Positions 9,246-16,784 of a stretch of DNA of 39,414 nt are shown piece by piece. Positions within the stretch are counted from its first letter, which is position 1. Each line of letters opens with the position of its first letter. A program made the translations under genes and the position numbers. This DNA is from Actinomycetota bacterium (lineage in GTDB: Bacteria; Actinomycetota; Acidimicrobiia; Acidimicrobiales; Microtrichaceae), in assembly GCA_016870275.1 (NCBI GenBank), contig VGBZ01000022.1, positions 1 to 39,414 of the forward strand, read 5' to 3'. The notes under the pieces are model-generated. The model was not told the origin of the DNA. It did not search any database and saw nothing but the letters and a program-made list of their open reading frames with translations.

Positions 9246-9700
9246 CTCGCCGTGGCCCGACGCAGCACGTCGAGCGCCTCGTCGGCGTGAACGTCCATGT
9301 TGGTCTCCGATGTGATGGCAGCGAGCACCCGACGGTCGCTCCCGATCACGAACGTCGCCCGCTTGTTCATCAGCGGACCCGGGCGTTTCACACCGAACAT
9401 CTTCGCCACCGAGCGGTCCGGATCGGACAGGAGGGGGTAGCCGAGCGAGTGCTTGGCGTCGAAGGCCGCCTGACGATCCACCCGGTCTGTCGAGATCCCG
9501 ACCCGCTGAGCCCCCAGTTCGGCGAACTCCGATCCCAGGTCACGGAAGTGGCACGACTCCTTGGTGCACCCCGCCGTCATGGCCTTCGGGTAGAAGAACA
9601 ACACCACTGGGCCGTCGGCGACGAGCGATTCGAAGGACCGAGGGTTTCCGCTCTGGTCGGCGAGCGTGAAGTCGGGTACGAGGTCTCCAATTGCGAGCAT
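9242..9700 (-). CDS. bcp: Thiol peroxidase, Bcp-type peroxiredoxin
   Basis: The protein has 152 residues, a full-length atypical 2-Cys peroxiredoxin. Peroxidatic Cys45 lies in PKAMTAGC (PxxxTxxC motif) and resolving Cys50 follows five residues later, as in E. coli Bcp. The thioredoxin fold runs from VPDFTLADQSG to the C terminus. It reduces hydrogen peroxide and organic or lipid hydroperoxides in the cytosol using thioredoxin. The gene sits between a phosphatase and a photolyase on the same strand, and its stop overlaps the photolyase start. A GGAAT-N18-GTT element like SigR/SigH promoters ends about 10 nt before the ATG. This suggests extra induction by thiol-oxidative stress on top of operon transcription. 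Confidence 0.93.
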   Translation of the reverse strand: MLAIGDLVPDFTLADQSGNPRSFESLVADGPVVLFFYPKAMTAGCTKESCHFRDLGSEFAELGAQRVGISTDRVDRQAAFDAKHSLGYPLLSDPDRSVAKMFGVKRPGPLMNKRATFVIGSDRRVLAAITSETNMDVHADEALDVLRRATAS

Positions 9701-9709
9701 GCCTCAAAC

Positions 9710-9735
9710 AACCACCCGGCGGACGGGGGTATTCC
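9710..9735 (-). promoter_or_regulatory. SigR/SigH-like promoter of bcp (GGAAT-N18-GTT)
   Basis: On the minus strand GGAAT (9735-9731) and GTT (9712-9710) are separated by exactly 18 nt. This is the published Streptomyces SigR consensus arrangement, and it lies in the 45-nt gap before the bcp ATG. The transcript would begin only a few bases before the start codon. Inferred from sequence match only. Confidence 0.45.
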
Positions 9736-9745
9736 GGGACCGGCG

Positions 9746-10480
9746 TCAATCGGTCTCGATGAGTCGCCCTCGGATCTCCTCGAGTGCCTCGGGCGGCGTC
9801 CCGGCGTCGATCAGGTACCCGATTGCGCCCCCGTGGGATCGGCGCAGCCACTCGAGTGCCGACAACATGGTCTCGGGTCGAGCCGACCAAACGCCCTCGG
9901 CGAGCTCGGCGTCGGTGACGGGTCGGTCGTAGAACCCCTTCAGGGTCGACCAGTTGGCCATCATCGTCGTCGCCCGGGCTGAGCGGGCGTAGTCGGCGGC
10001 GATCGTCTCGGCGTCGGCGCCGAGCAGATCCAGGAGGAGGGCAGTGAGCAGTCCCGTACGGTCCTTCCCGACGGCGCAGTGGTAGGCCACTCCCCCGTCG
10101 GAACGGGCCACGACCTCGACCGCCACGCCGAACCGGTCACCGAAGTTCGCCAGGATCTCCACGTAGCGATCGGCGAGGGGAGCGTCACGGTCGTACCACT
10201 CGTAGCTGGGGTCGAGCACGGGAGCGTGCACCGTCTCGACCCCCCGAGCCTCGAACGCTCCTTCGCGCTCACGCTCGGAGGCATCACGCAGGTCGATCAC
10301 GGCCACGACGCCGTGGTCGATCAGCCCCCGGACGGCCTCTGGACCGGCTCGGTGGAGCGCATCGCCGCGCACGAGCCGGCCGGGGCGCACGCTGCCACTG
10401 TCGACAGGCACGCCTCCGAGGTCCCGGACGTTGAAGATGCCGTCACGAGCGAGGATCGGTCGGAGCGCAGGGGTGGGCAC
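9746..10480 (-). CDS. Tyrosine/serine protein phosphatase of the IphP/LipA-like family
   Basis: The protein has 244 residues. The N-terminal FNVRDLGGVPVDSG and GRLVRGDALHR blocks are typical of the prokaryotic tyrosine-phosphatase-like family (Y_phosphatase3), which dephosphorylates phosphotyrosine and sometimes phosphoinositides. The P-loop HCAVGKDRTG contains nucleophile Cys135 and Arg141 (HCX5R). The general acid is probably among the aspartates near residues 90-101. No signal peptide is visible. The GTG start lies 12 nt after the stop of the upstream unknown gene, so the two are likely co-transcribed. A role in signalling within the light/stress operon is possible but not shown. Confidence 0.88.
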   Translation of the reverse strand: MPTPALRPILARDGIFNVRDLGGVPVDSGSVRPGRLVRGDALHRAGPEAVRGLIDHGVVAVIDLRDASEREREGAFEARGVETVHAPVLDPSYEWYDRDAPLADRYVEILANFGDRFGVAVEVVARSDGGVAYHCAVGKDRTGLLTALLLDLLGADAETIAADYARSARATTMMANWSTLKGFYDRPVTDAELAEGVWSARPETMLSALEWLRRSHGGAIGYLIDAGTPPEALEEIRGRLIETD

Positions 10481-10492
10481 GGCGTGTTCAGG

Positions 10493-11656
10493 TCACACGA
10501 GCGCCAGCGCCACGCCGACACCGGCCGCGGTGAGGCGGATCTCCTCGACGCAAATCGGCACGGTGTCGCCGGTGTCGCCGACAGGGATGTTGACGGTGGC
10601 AGGAAAGCGGAGCCGGGCCGGGGCGAGCGACACCAGACCACCGGCCCGTCGACTGAGGTCGTTGATCACCGCCGGTACGACCGACGGGAGTTCCAGCCAC
10701 GCCGCCTGCAGGCTGACCTCGAGCCGGCCGTCGATCAGGCGGGGACGGAGGTCGGTGCGCAGAGCGGGCCGCAGGTCGGGCAGCTGCTCGAACAGCCGCG
10801 AGTTGCGAAGGCGTCCCCCCAGCTGTTGTTCACCCACCTCGATTTCGAGGTCGAATGGCAACCGGGCGGATCCGAGCACTCGCTCGAGCAGCAGCCGACC
10901 GAGGTGGTCCAGACCGGACGCCGAGAGCCCGACGCCGATCCGCTTCCCTGCGACCGGGACGGGCTCAGCATGTCCCGAGATGTGTTCATCGGCGGCGAAG
11001 GCCACGGTGAGCGTGCCGGAACCGACACGTACCGCAGCCGGCCCAACGGCTACTCCGAGCTCGGCGAGCAACACTGCGACATCCGGCCCGAGGACCGCTC
11101 CGACCTCGCCGACGTGCTCACCGAGTGCGGCCCAGAGGTCCGCACCGAGGGAGTGGAACATGACCTGCACGATCTGGGTGATGCCCGTCCACGCCGCCGC
11201 ATCAACGCCGTCGGGGACGTCGGCGTCGGTGTCGACGAGCAGCGAGACGAGTTCCGCCCCGGCGAGATCGAGTCCGAGCGCCAGGGTCTGATCGGCACGG
11301 AGCTCGATCGCCGGGGCGATCAGCGCCTCGACGCGCACCGGGATGGGAGCGGGAACATCGGGGAGTCCGAGGGCGCCGGCCTCGGCTTCCTCTCCGCCGT
11401 AGGCACTCCCGCGGACCGAGACCACCCCGATGCCGTTGGCAATGGCCCGCGCCCGGCCGCCCTCGCCGGGCCGGAGTTCGACCCTACCCCCGGTCACGGT
11501 GAGTTCGAGGCGCAGGTCGACCTCTCCCATGCCCGGCAGCGTCACTACCTGTTCGAGCGGGTCCACCTCGATTCCAGCTCCGATCACCACGGCGATGACA
11601 TCGTTGAGCAGGTCCTCGGTCACTGAGGCGATCAGCGCCGACGGTCGGGTGGTCAT
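10493..11656 (-). CDS. Protein of unknown function in the sigma/photoreceptor operon
   Basis: I do not recognise this 387-residue protein. It is rich in Val, Leu, Ala and Gly, almost free of Cys, and without a signal peptide or clear transmembrane helix. Its pattern is alternating hydrophobic strands with amphipathic helices. A short helical segment (ASVTEDLLNDVIAVVIGAG) near the N terminus has a loose echo (GLDHLGRLLLERVLG) in the second half, so a two-lobed fold is possible. The ATG at 11656 was chosen because further upstream the frame is arginine-rich and overlaps the regulator gene. It lies 64 nt after the regulator and 12 nt before the phosphatase. Confidence 0.7.
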   Translation of the reverse strand: MTTRPSALIASVTEDLLNDVIAVVIGAGIEVDPLEQVVTLPGMGEVDLRLELTVTGGRVELRPGEGGRARAIANGIGVVSVRGSAYGGEEAEAGALGLPDVPAPIPVRVEALIAPAIELRADQTLALGLDLAGAELVSLLVDTDADVPDGVDAAAWTGITQIVQVMFHSLGADLWAALGEHVGEVGAVLGPDVAVLLAELGVAVGPAAVRVGSGTLTVAFAADEHISGHAEPVPVAGKRIGVGLSASGLDHLGRLLLERVLGSARLPFDLEIEVGEQQLGGRLRNSRLFEQLPDLRPALRTDLRPRLIDGRLEVSLQAAWLELPSVVPAVINDLSRRAGGLVSLAPARLRFPATVNIPVGDTGDTVPICVEEIRLTAAGVGVALALV

Positions 11657-11720
11657 GGACTCAGTCCACCACGCACGGCCGAGGCGATGCGAACACGATG
11701 CGGTGGGAGTCCACCAGCGC

Positions 11721-12557
11721 TCAGGACGACGTGGTCGAGAACAGCGCCACCACGTCGGCCGTTGTCGCTGCGAATCCGTCGGATCCAAGGGCGGTCGCAC
11801 CCGCTTCGGATTCGATGGCGCCACCACCGACGTAGATGGGGACACCGGGGACCCCCGCACGGACGGCACGAACGAATGTCGGAATGGAGTCGAGGAGTGC
11901 CGAGTCGGAGACACAGACTCCAATGGCGTGCAACCGGTCCACGTTCGCAGCGGTGGCCACGAAGCACTCAGCGGGGGTGTTCGGCCCGAGGTCTATCACC
12001 TCGAACATTTTTCCCCGCAGCAGGTCGCTGAGAATGGCGGAGGGCAGGGCGTGGGGGTCGCCGGCCACGGATCCGAGCACGACGCTCCCACGGCGTCGTC
12101 CGGGGCGAACGAAGGACGGTCCCAGACGAGCGACGAGGCGCTGGGCCACAGCAGTGGCACGGTGTTCATCAGCAATGCTCAGGTCCCCAGACGACCATGC
12201 CTTCCCGATGTGGCCCATGACGGGAGCGAGGAGCGCCGTCAGGATGTCGTCGGGGCTGGCACCTGCAGCACCCGCCGCCTCCATGACGCTCCAGGCACCC
12301 GCCTCGTCGCCGGCGAGCATCCGATTCTCGAGGCGGTTCCGGATCTCGCCGCGGTCGGGCGAGCCACGCTTCGCCGGAGGACGACCGGATGTGGGTCGGA
12401 CAGCACCGAGATCGGTTGGGTCCACACGCCATGTGTCGCCGACTTTGTGCGCCGGTAGCCGACCGCTGCGGACGTACCGGTAGGCCGTCATGTAGTGCAC
12501 ATCTAGGCGGGACGCAGCCTCCTTCAGGGAGATCATCTCGGCGACGGCGTCGTTCAC
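11721..12557 (-). CDS. HTH and cobalamin-binding photoreceptor-type regulator (LitR/CarH-like)
   Basis: The protein has 278 residues from GTG 12557. Residues 9-50 form an excisionase/MerR-like winged helix (SLKEAASRLDVHYMTAYRYV, then GRLPAHKVGDTWRV). Residues 70-150 form the helical bundle that caps the cofactor, with an exact Wx9EH motif (W121, E131, H132) diagnostic of CarH/LitR proteins. A B12 Rossmann domain follows; its cobalamin-ligating motif reads DPHALP, keeping the His but lacking the Gly of E/DxHxxG. Known relatives repress light-inducible carotenoid and photolyase genes until light splits adenosylcobalamin. The start overlaps the sigma gene stop as GTGA, so the two are translationally coupled. 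GTG 12587 is an alternative start. Confidence 0.85.
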   Translation of the reverse strand: MNDAVAEMISLKEAASRLDVHYMTAYRYVRSGRLPAHKVGDTWRVDPTDLGAVRPTSGRPPAKRGSPDRGEIRNRLENRMLAGDEAGAWSVMEAAGAAGASPDDILTALLAPVMGHIGKAWSSGDLSIADEHRATAVAQRLVARLGPSFVRPGRRRGSVVLGSVAGDPHALPSAILSDLLRGKMFEVIDLGPNTPAECFVATAANVDRLHAIGVCVSDSALLDSIPTFVRAVRAGVPGVPIYVGGGAIESEAGATALGSDGFAATTADVVALFSTTSS

Positions 12558-13502
12558 GGGAGCAGGTACTTGGTCATGGCTCGCCACGAGGGGTGCATGA
12601 GCTTGGCCAACCCGCGGTGCTCGAGCTGGCGGATCCGCTCACGTGAGAGCCCGACCACGTCGGCGACCTGAGCCACCGAGAGCGGATCACCTCCGGTGAA
12701 GCCGAACCGCAGGCTCAGGATGTGTCGTTCCCGGTCGTCGAGAACCGACATCATCTCGTCGAACTCCTCTGGGAGGAGATGCGAGCTGACGCTCTCGAGT
12801 TCGGCGGTCGAACGCTCGTCCTCGATGAAGTCGCCCAGCTCAGCCGTTCCATCGTCGCTGAAGGACGACGACAACGACACCGGCTCGGCCGAGACGCGTT
12901 GCAACTCGACGATCCGATCCTCGGTGAGGTTGGCTGCGTCGGCGATCTCGAACAGCGTGGGGGCACGGCCGAGAGTCTGTTCGAGGAACGTGGTCGTCTC
13001 CCGCACCCGGAGCAACTCATCGTTCGCCCGTGACGGGAGCCGGACCGACGAGCGGCTGCTCGCAATTCCTCGGGAGATGAACTGCCGGATCCACCACACC
13101 GCGTAGGTCGAGAAGCGGAACCCCTTCTCGGCGTCGAACTTCTCCACGGCGCGAATCAGGCCGAGATTGCCCTCCTGGATCAGATCTAGGAGAGGCACCC
13201 CCGAGGACTGGTAGCGCTTGGCGACCGACACCACGAGACGGAGGTTCGCGTTGACGAACTGCTCCGCGGCGGTCCGACCGTCGCGGGCCTGCTGGCGCAG
13301 GCGCCGCCGTTCGGCGGCGGTGAGGGCACGACCTGATTCCTGCTCGGCGCTCAGAGCCGCTTCGGCCCGTTGGCCAGCAGTGATGCTGCGGGCGAGGGAC
13401 TTCTCCCGCTCAGGCGTCAGGAGCTCGTGGCGGCCGATCTCCTCGAGGTACTGCGACACGGGGTCGCTGCTGCCGCGGTTCTTGGTGGATGCACTGGTCA
13501 CG
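12554..13502 (-). CDS. RNA polymerase sigma factor, sigma-70 family group 2 type
   Basis: The protein has about 315 residues from GTG 13502. Region 1.2 (DPVSQYLEEIGRHELLT), region 2 (NLRLVVSVAKRY, LLDLIQEGNLGLIRAVEKFD, FRFSTYAVWWIRQFI), region 3 (PTLFEIADAANLT) and region 4 (LDDRERHILSLRFGF, ending in the helix around LSRERIRQLE) are all present. It lacks the long region 1.1 of primary sigma factors. Region 2.4 reads SRGIASSRSSVRLPSR, which differs from the housekeeping form, so promoter choice may differ. Cotranscribed with the B12 regulator gene (GTGA overlap). LitR in Streptomyces is paired with an ECF sigma factor (LitS), whereas here the partner is a group 2 type. Confidence 0.9.
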
Positions 13503-13507
13503 ACTGT

Positions 13508-13613
13508 TTGAACACCGCGTTTCAATGATAAATGCCCGGACCTTCGATGTGACGTTCGTCGTCGATCGGGTGAACAGCGTTTGACCCCGCTGGTGAACAG
13601 TGTAAAGATAATG
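13508..13613. promoter_or_regulatory. Divergent control region between sigma/regulator operon and carotenoid oxygenase
   Basis: This AT-richer patch holds three plus-strand TGAACA elements (13509, 13571, 13594). The last two lie in a repeated GGTGAACAGYGT with a 23-bp period, about two helical turns. GATAAATGC (13527) and GATAATGC (13608) are also duplicated. A TTGACC at 13581 with TAAAGATAAT at 13604-13613 could form a plus-strand promoter. TATCAT on the minus strand could serve the sigma gene with a leader of about 20 nt. The layout fits an operator for the adjacent HTH-B12 regulator, but binding is inferred. Confidence 0.45.
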
Positions 13614-13658
13614 CAGCGTCGGCTCCGGCTGCCGGCGCACCGATCGAACGGAGTCACC

Positions 13659-15350
13659 GTGGGAGTTCCAACCAGCGCAATCTCAGCTCCGCATCAGGAC
13701 CTTGATCTCGAGGTCGTGGCTGGAGCGTGGCCCGAGGGCGTCCGAGGCGACGTCGTGTTCAGCGCCCCCCAGGTCGCCACCGACCTGCCGTTCGCCCTGT
13801 TCGGGTTCGGCGTGATGTGCCGGCTCTCGTTGCGGCCGGGTCAGCACGGAGCTGCAGCGGACCGATTCGCATGGCGCGCATCGGTCATCGACTCGCCCTC
13901 GCAACGCCTGCACGCGGCTGCGGCCTCGACGTTCCGCCCCGGACCGACCGGCTACATGTCGTCCTTCGGGTTCCCCAACGCCACCAACACCGCACCACTG
14001 CCCTGGGACGGTCGACTGTTCGCCACCTGGGACGTCGGCCGACCTGTCGAGTTGGACCCGACCGACCTCACGTTCCTCGGCGACGTCGGATCGCAGCGCT
14101 CATGGGGCGATGCCACACTCCCGGGCAACAACGTCCTGCCCTTCTACTTCTCCACTGCGCACCCCGTCATCGATCCGGAACGCCAGTGCCTGTGGACGGT
14201 CAAGCAGTCCTTCAACCTCGACGGCAGCACGCAGTTGCACGTCGTGCACTGGGACGGCCTCGGGACCGAGGTCAGCGTGTGGCCCATCACCAACGGGGTC
14301 CTGTTCGGTTCGTCCCACACCGTGAGTCAGACCCGCGACTACCTCGTCCTGGCCGATTCGGGGAACTTCAAGGCCGACCCCGGCGAGATGGCCGGTGGGC
14401 CGCGCACGGTCACCATCGACGACGACGCCGCCGTCTACCTCGTCCGCAAGGATGCGCTGCTGGAATCGCCCGTGGGCACGCCGCACGAAGGAGCGGTGTT
14501 CCGTGTCGCCCCGACGACAGGCCACTACTACGCCTGCTGGGACGATGCCGACGGCGTGCGCGTGCTGTTCGAGCACATGGACCGCATGGACCTTGGGCTC
14601 AAGCTCGAACCCGGCGACCTCGATGCGCTCGGACGACCGGTCGATCCGGGTCTGATCGGCTTCTACAACACCGCCATGGCGCCGAGCACCGTCTCAGAGG
14701 TGCTCTACGACCCGGTCACCGGACAGCAGAAGGTCGAGGCACACCATCGCGACGAGTGGAGTTGGAACCTCGAGCTCTCGGCGATGGACTGGAGTCTCGA
14801 GTCGCTCGAGAACCCTGTCCTCCATCACATCGCCTATCAGGGTTACCGACCCGGGACCGTCAGCCGTCGCGCCCTGGACCTCTACGGAGACCGCATCGGC
14901 CCACTGCCCGGCGAGGACACACCCGGTTCACTCGTCTCGTTCCAGCGGGGCTCACTCGATGTGCACAGCCGTTGGGAGTACCCCGACGTGAACGACCACA
15001 TCACATCGCCGGCGTTCGCTCCCGACCTCGAACAAGCGCGGGGTGGCCAGCACGGCTGGGTCGTGCTCCCGGTGCTCTCCGACGAGGGGTTCCGGGTGGA
15101 GCTCTTCGATGCCGGCGAGGTCGGCCGGGGACCTGTCGCGGTGCTCGCATCGCCGGGTCGTGAGTGTGTGCCGGTGCTGTTGCACTCGGCCTGGATGCGT
15201 GATGACGACACACCGGTCGACTGCGAACGACTGCGGTTCGGCGACGACATCCCCGACGGCGCACTCGATGCGCTCACCCCGGAGCTCGCCGGAATCGTCA
15301 ACGATGTGGTCGCCGACCTCGATGCGGCGGCCGTCGCACGCCACGCCTGA
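13659..15350 (+). CDS. Carotenoid oxygenase (RPE65/CCD family)
   Basis: The protein has 563 residues from GTG 13659, preceded at 5 nt by GGAG. Members cleave double bonds of carotenoids, apocarotenoids or stilbenes with a non-heme iron held by four histidines in a seven-bladed propeller. Family blocks: GDVVFSAPQ at the N terminus, then TAHPVIDPERQCLW (first iron His candidate), GSSHTVSQTRDYLVLADS (second), the segment around TGHYYACWDD (third), and QHGWVVLPV near the C terminus (fourth). No signal peptide is visible. It is divergent from a sigma/B12-photoreceptor operon, which suggests light control and a pigment-related substrate. The substrate cannot be read from the sequence. Confidence 0.85.
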   Translation: MGVPTSAISAPHQDLDLEVVAGAWPEGVRGDVVFSAPQVATDLPFALFGFGVMCRLSLRPGQHGAAADRFAWRASVIDSPSQRLHAAAASTFRPGPTGYMSSFGFPNATNTAPLPWDGRLFATWDVGRPVELDPTDLTFLGDVGSQRSWGDATLPGNNVLPFYFSTAHPVIDPERQCLWTVKQSFNLDGSTQLHVVHWDGLGTEVSVWPITNGVLFGSSHTVSQTRDYLVLADSGNFKADPGEMAGGPRTVTIDDDAAVYLVRKDALLESPVGTPHEGAVFRVAPTTGHYYACWDDADGVRVLFEHMDRMDLGLKLEPGDLDALGRPVDPGLIGFYNTAMAPSTVSEVLYDPVTGQQKVEAHHRDEWSWNLELSAMDWSLESLENPVLHHIAYQGYRPGTVSRRALDLYGDRIGPLPGEDTPGSLVSFQRGSLDVHSRWEYPDVNDHITSPAFAPDLEQARGGQHGWVVLPVLSDEGFRVELFDAGEVGRGPVAVLASPGRECVPVLLHSAWMRDDDTPVDCERLRFGDDIPDGALDALTPELAGIVNDVVADLDAAAVARHA

Positions 15351-15381
15351 CGTCTCCGAGTCCGATATCGTCGTCAATACT

Positions 15382-15813
15382 GTGGCGGTGGAGGATGAGC
15401 AATCAGAGCACCCGGCCCGAGACGCCGTGGTTGCAGCAGCGTTCGAGGCGGAGCGCCTCACCGGGCGGGCCGAGGAGACCGAGGACCAACTCCGGCGCGG
15501 CGTCGCCATCCGGCTCGCCCGGATGATCGGAGGGTTCGTCCTGATCGGAATCGGGATCGCCCTGCTCCCACTCCCGGGCCCGGGGTGGCTCACCATCGTG
15601 ATCGGCCTGAGCCTGCTCCCGTTCGCCTGGGCTGAACGAACGATCGTCCAGATCCGACGTCGGATCCCGGGAATCCCCGACGAGGGACGCATCCCTCCCC
15701 GGACGTGGATCATCATGGGCGTGATGACCGCAGCGTTCGTGGCCGGCTCGATCCTGCTCGGTGATGTGATCGGCCGGTGGATCTCCGGAGCGTGGGAGTC
15801 GATCTGGTCGTGA
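15382..15813 (+). CDS. PGPGW-motif transmembrane protein
   Basis: The protein has 143 residues. The hallmark segment LLPLPGPGWLTIVIG joins two hydrophobic stretches (about residues 50-90), and a third hydrophobic segment (IIMGVMTAAFVAGSILL) lies near the C terminus. The family (putative transmembrane protein PGPGW) is common in Actinomycetota and has no known function. An acidic, helical N-terminal tail of about 45 residues is predicted to face the cytoplasm. The start could be GTG 15382 or 15388. TATCGT lies 10 nt before the first. The stop overlaps the epoxide hydrolase start as GTGA. It lies 31 nt after the carotenoid oxygenase. Confidence 0.8.
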   Translation: MAVEDEQSEHPARDAVVAAAFEAERLTGRAEETEDQLRRGVAIRLARMIGGFVLIGIGIALLPLPGPGWLTIVIGLSLLPFAWAERTIVQIRRRIPGIPDEGRIPPRTWIIMGVMTAAFVAGSILLGDVIGRWISGAWESIWS

Positions 15814-16784
15814 GCGAACCGCAGGTGCGGAACATCTCGACGACCGATGGCTCCGGACGGTCCGTCTCGTTGCAGGTCACCGTGGTCGACGGCGATACCG
15901 AGCGCCGACGGCCGCCGGTGGTGTTCTGCCACGGCTTTCCCGAACTGGCGCACTCCTGGCGATACCAACTCCCCGCTGTGGCAGCTGCCGGATTCACAGC
16001 GGTGGCGCCGGACATGCGGGGCTACGGCGAGACCGACGCCCCCGACGACGTCGACGCCTATCGGATCGATCGACTCACCGACGACGTGGTCGGGATCCTC
16101 GACGCACTCGACGCACCCACGGGGATCGTCGTCGGTCACGATTGGGGTGGCTTCGTTGCGTGGGCCGCACCCGTGCTTCATCCGGATCGCTGGGCCGGCG
16201 TCGTCGGCGTCTGCACGCCCTACCTTCCCTTCCCGACGACCGAGGTGCTCCGCAGCCTCTTCGGCGACGACGAGGCCATGTACATGCTGTGGTTCCAGGA
16301 ACGAGGCGTGGCAGAGGCGGTCCTCGATCCTCGGGCGGAGGCCGTGTTCACCAAGCTGCTCCGCGGCGGAATCGACCTGTCATCGGTCGGCCCCGATCTC
16401 GCCCGGTTCGGCGCCAACCCGTTCCTCCACATCGACGAACTCGAACCGATCGGACCGGAGATCGTCGACCCCGCCGATGTCGCCCACTACGTCGAGGTCT
16501 TCGCTCGCACCGGGTTCGCCGGTGGCATCAACTGGTATCGCAACATCGATGCCAACGCCGCCCGGTTCCCCCAGCTCGGCACTGCGCCGCTGACGTTGCC
16601 TGCGCTCATGTTGTGCGCCGAATGGGACCCGGCGTTGCGGCCCGAACTCGCCGCCGGGATGCCAGCGCTGTGCTCCGATCTGGAGACACACGTGATTCCC
16701 GGAGCCGGCCACTGGGTCCAACAAGAAGCACCCGCCGCCGTCAACAGCCTCCTGGTGGACTGGCTCCTCCGCCGCTTCAGTTGA
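15810..16784 (+). CDS. Alpha/beta hydrolase, epoxide hydrolase type
   Basis: The protein has 324 residues. The oxyanion motif HGFPE (about 41-45) and the nucleophile elbow GHDWGG (Asp111) are those of soluble epoxide hydrolases, which open epoxides to diols through an ester intermediate. The acid Asp (CAEWDPALR) and catalytic His (GAGHWVQQE) are in place near the C terminus. The cap domain contains candidate Tyr residues (MYMLWFQ, INWYRN) for epoxide activation. Mycobacterial EphA/EphB are similar in length. Haloalkane dehalogenase is the alternative but would need a different halide site. Translationally coupled to the PGPGW gene. Its end overlaps the convergent glycosyltransferase by 8 nt. 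Confidence 0.85.
   Translation: MSEPQVRNISTTDGSGRSVSLQVTVVDGDTERRRPPVVFCHGFPELAHSWRYQLPAVAAAGFTAVAPDMRGYGETDAPDDVDAYRIDRLTDDVVGILDALDAPTGIVVGHDWGGFVAWAAPVLHPDRWAGVVGVCTPYLPFPTTEVLRSLFGDDEAMYMLWFQERGVAEAVLDPRAEAVFTKLLRGGIDLSSVGPDLARFGANPFLHIDELEPIGPEIVDPADVAHYVEVFARTGFAGGINWYRNIDANAARFPQLGTAPLTLPALMLCAEWDPALRPELAAGMPALCSDLETHVIPGAGHWVQQEAPAAVNSLLVDWLLRRFS

Noticed and set aside
4737-9290. A continuous plus-strand open frame of about 1,500 codons opposite lacZ and the photolyase gene
   Set aside because: It mirrors the real minus-strand genes, has an Arg/Gly/His/Asp-rich composition with no domain, and arises from GC-rich codon bias that removes stop codons on the opposite strand.
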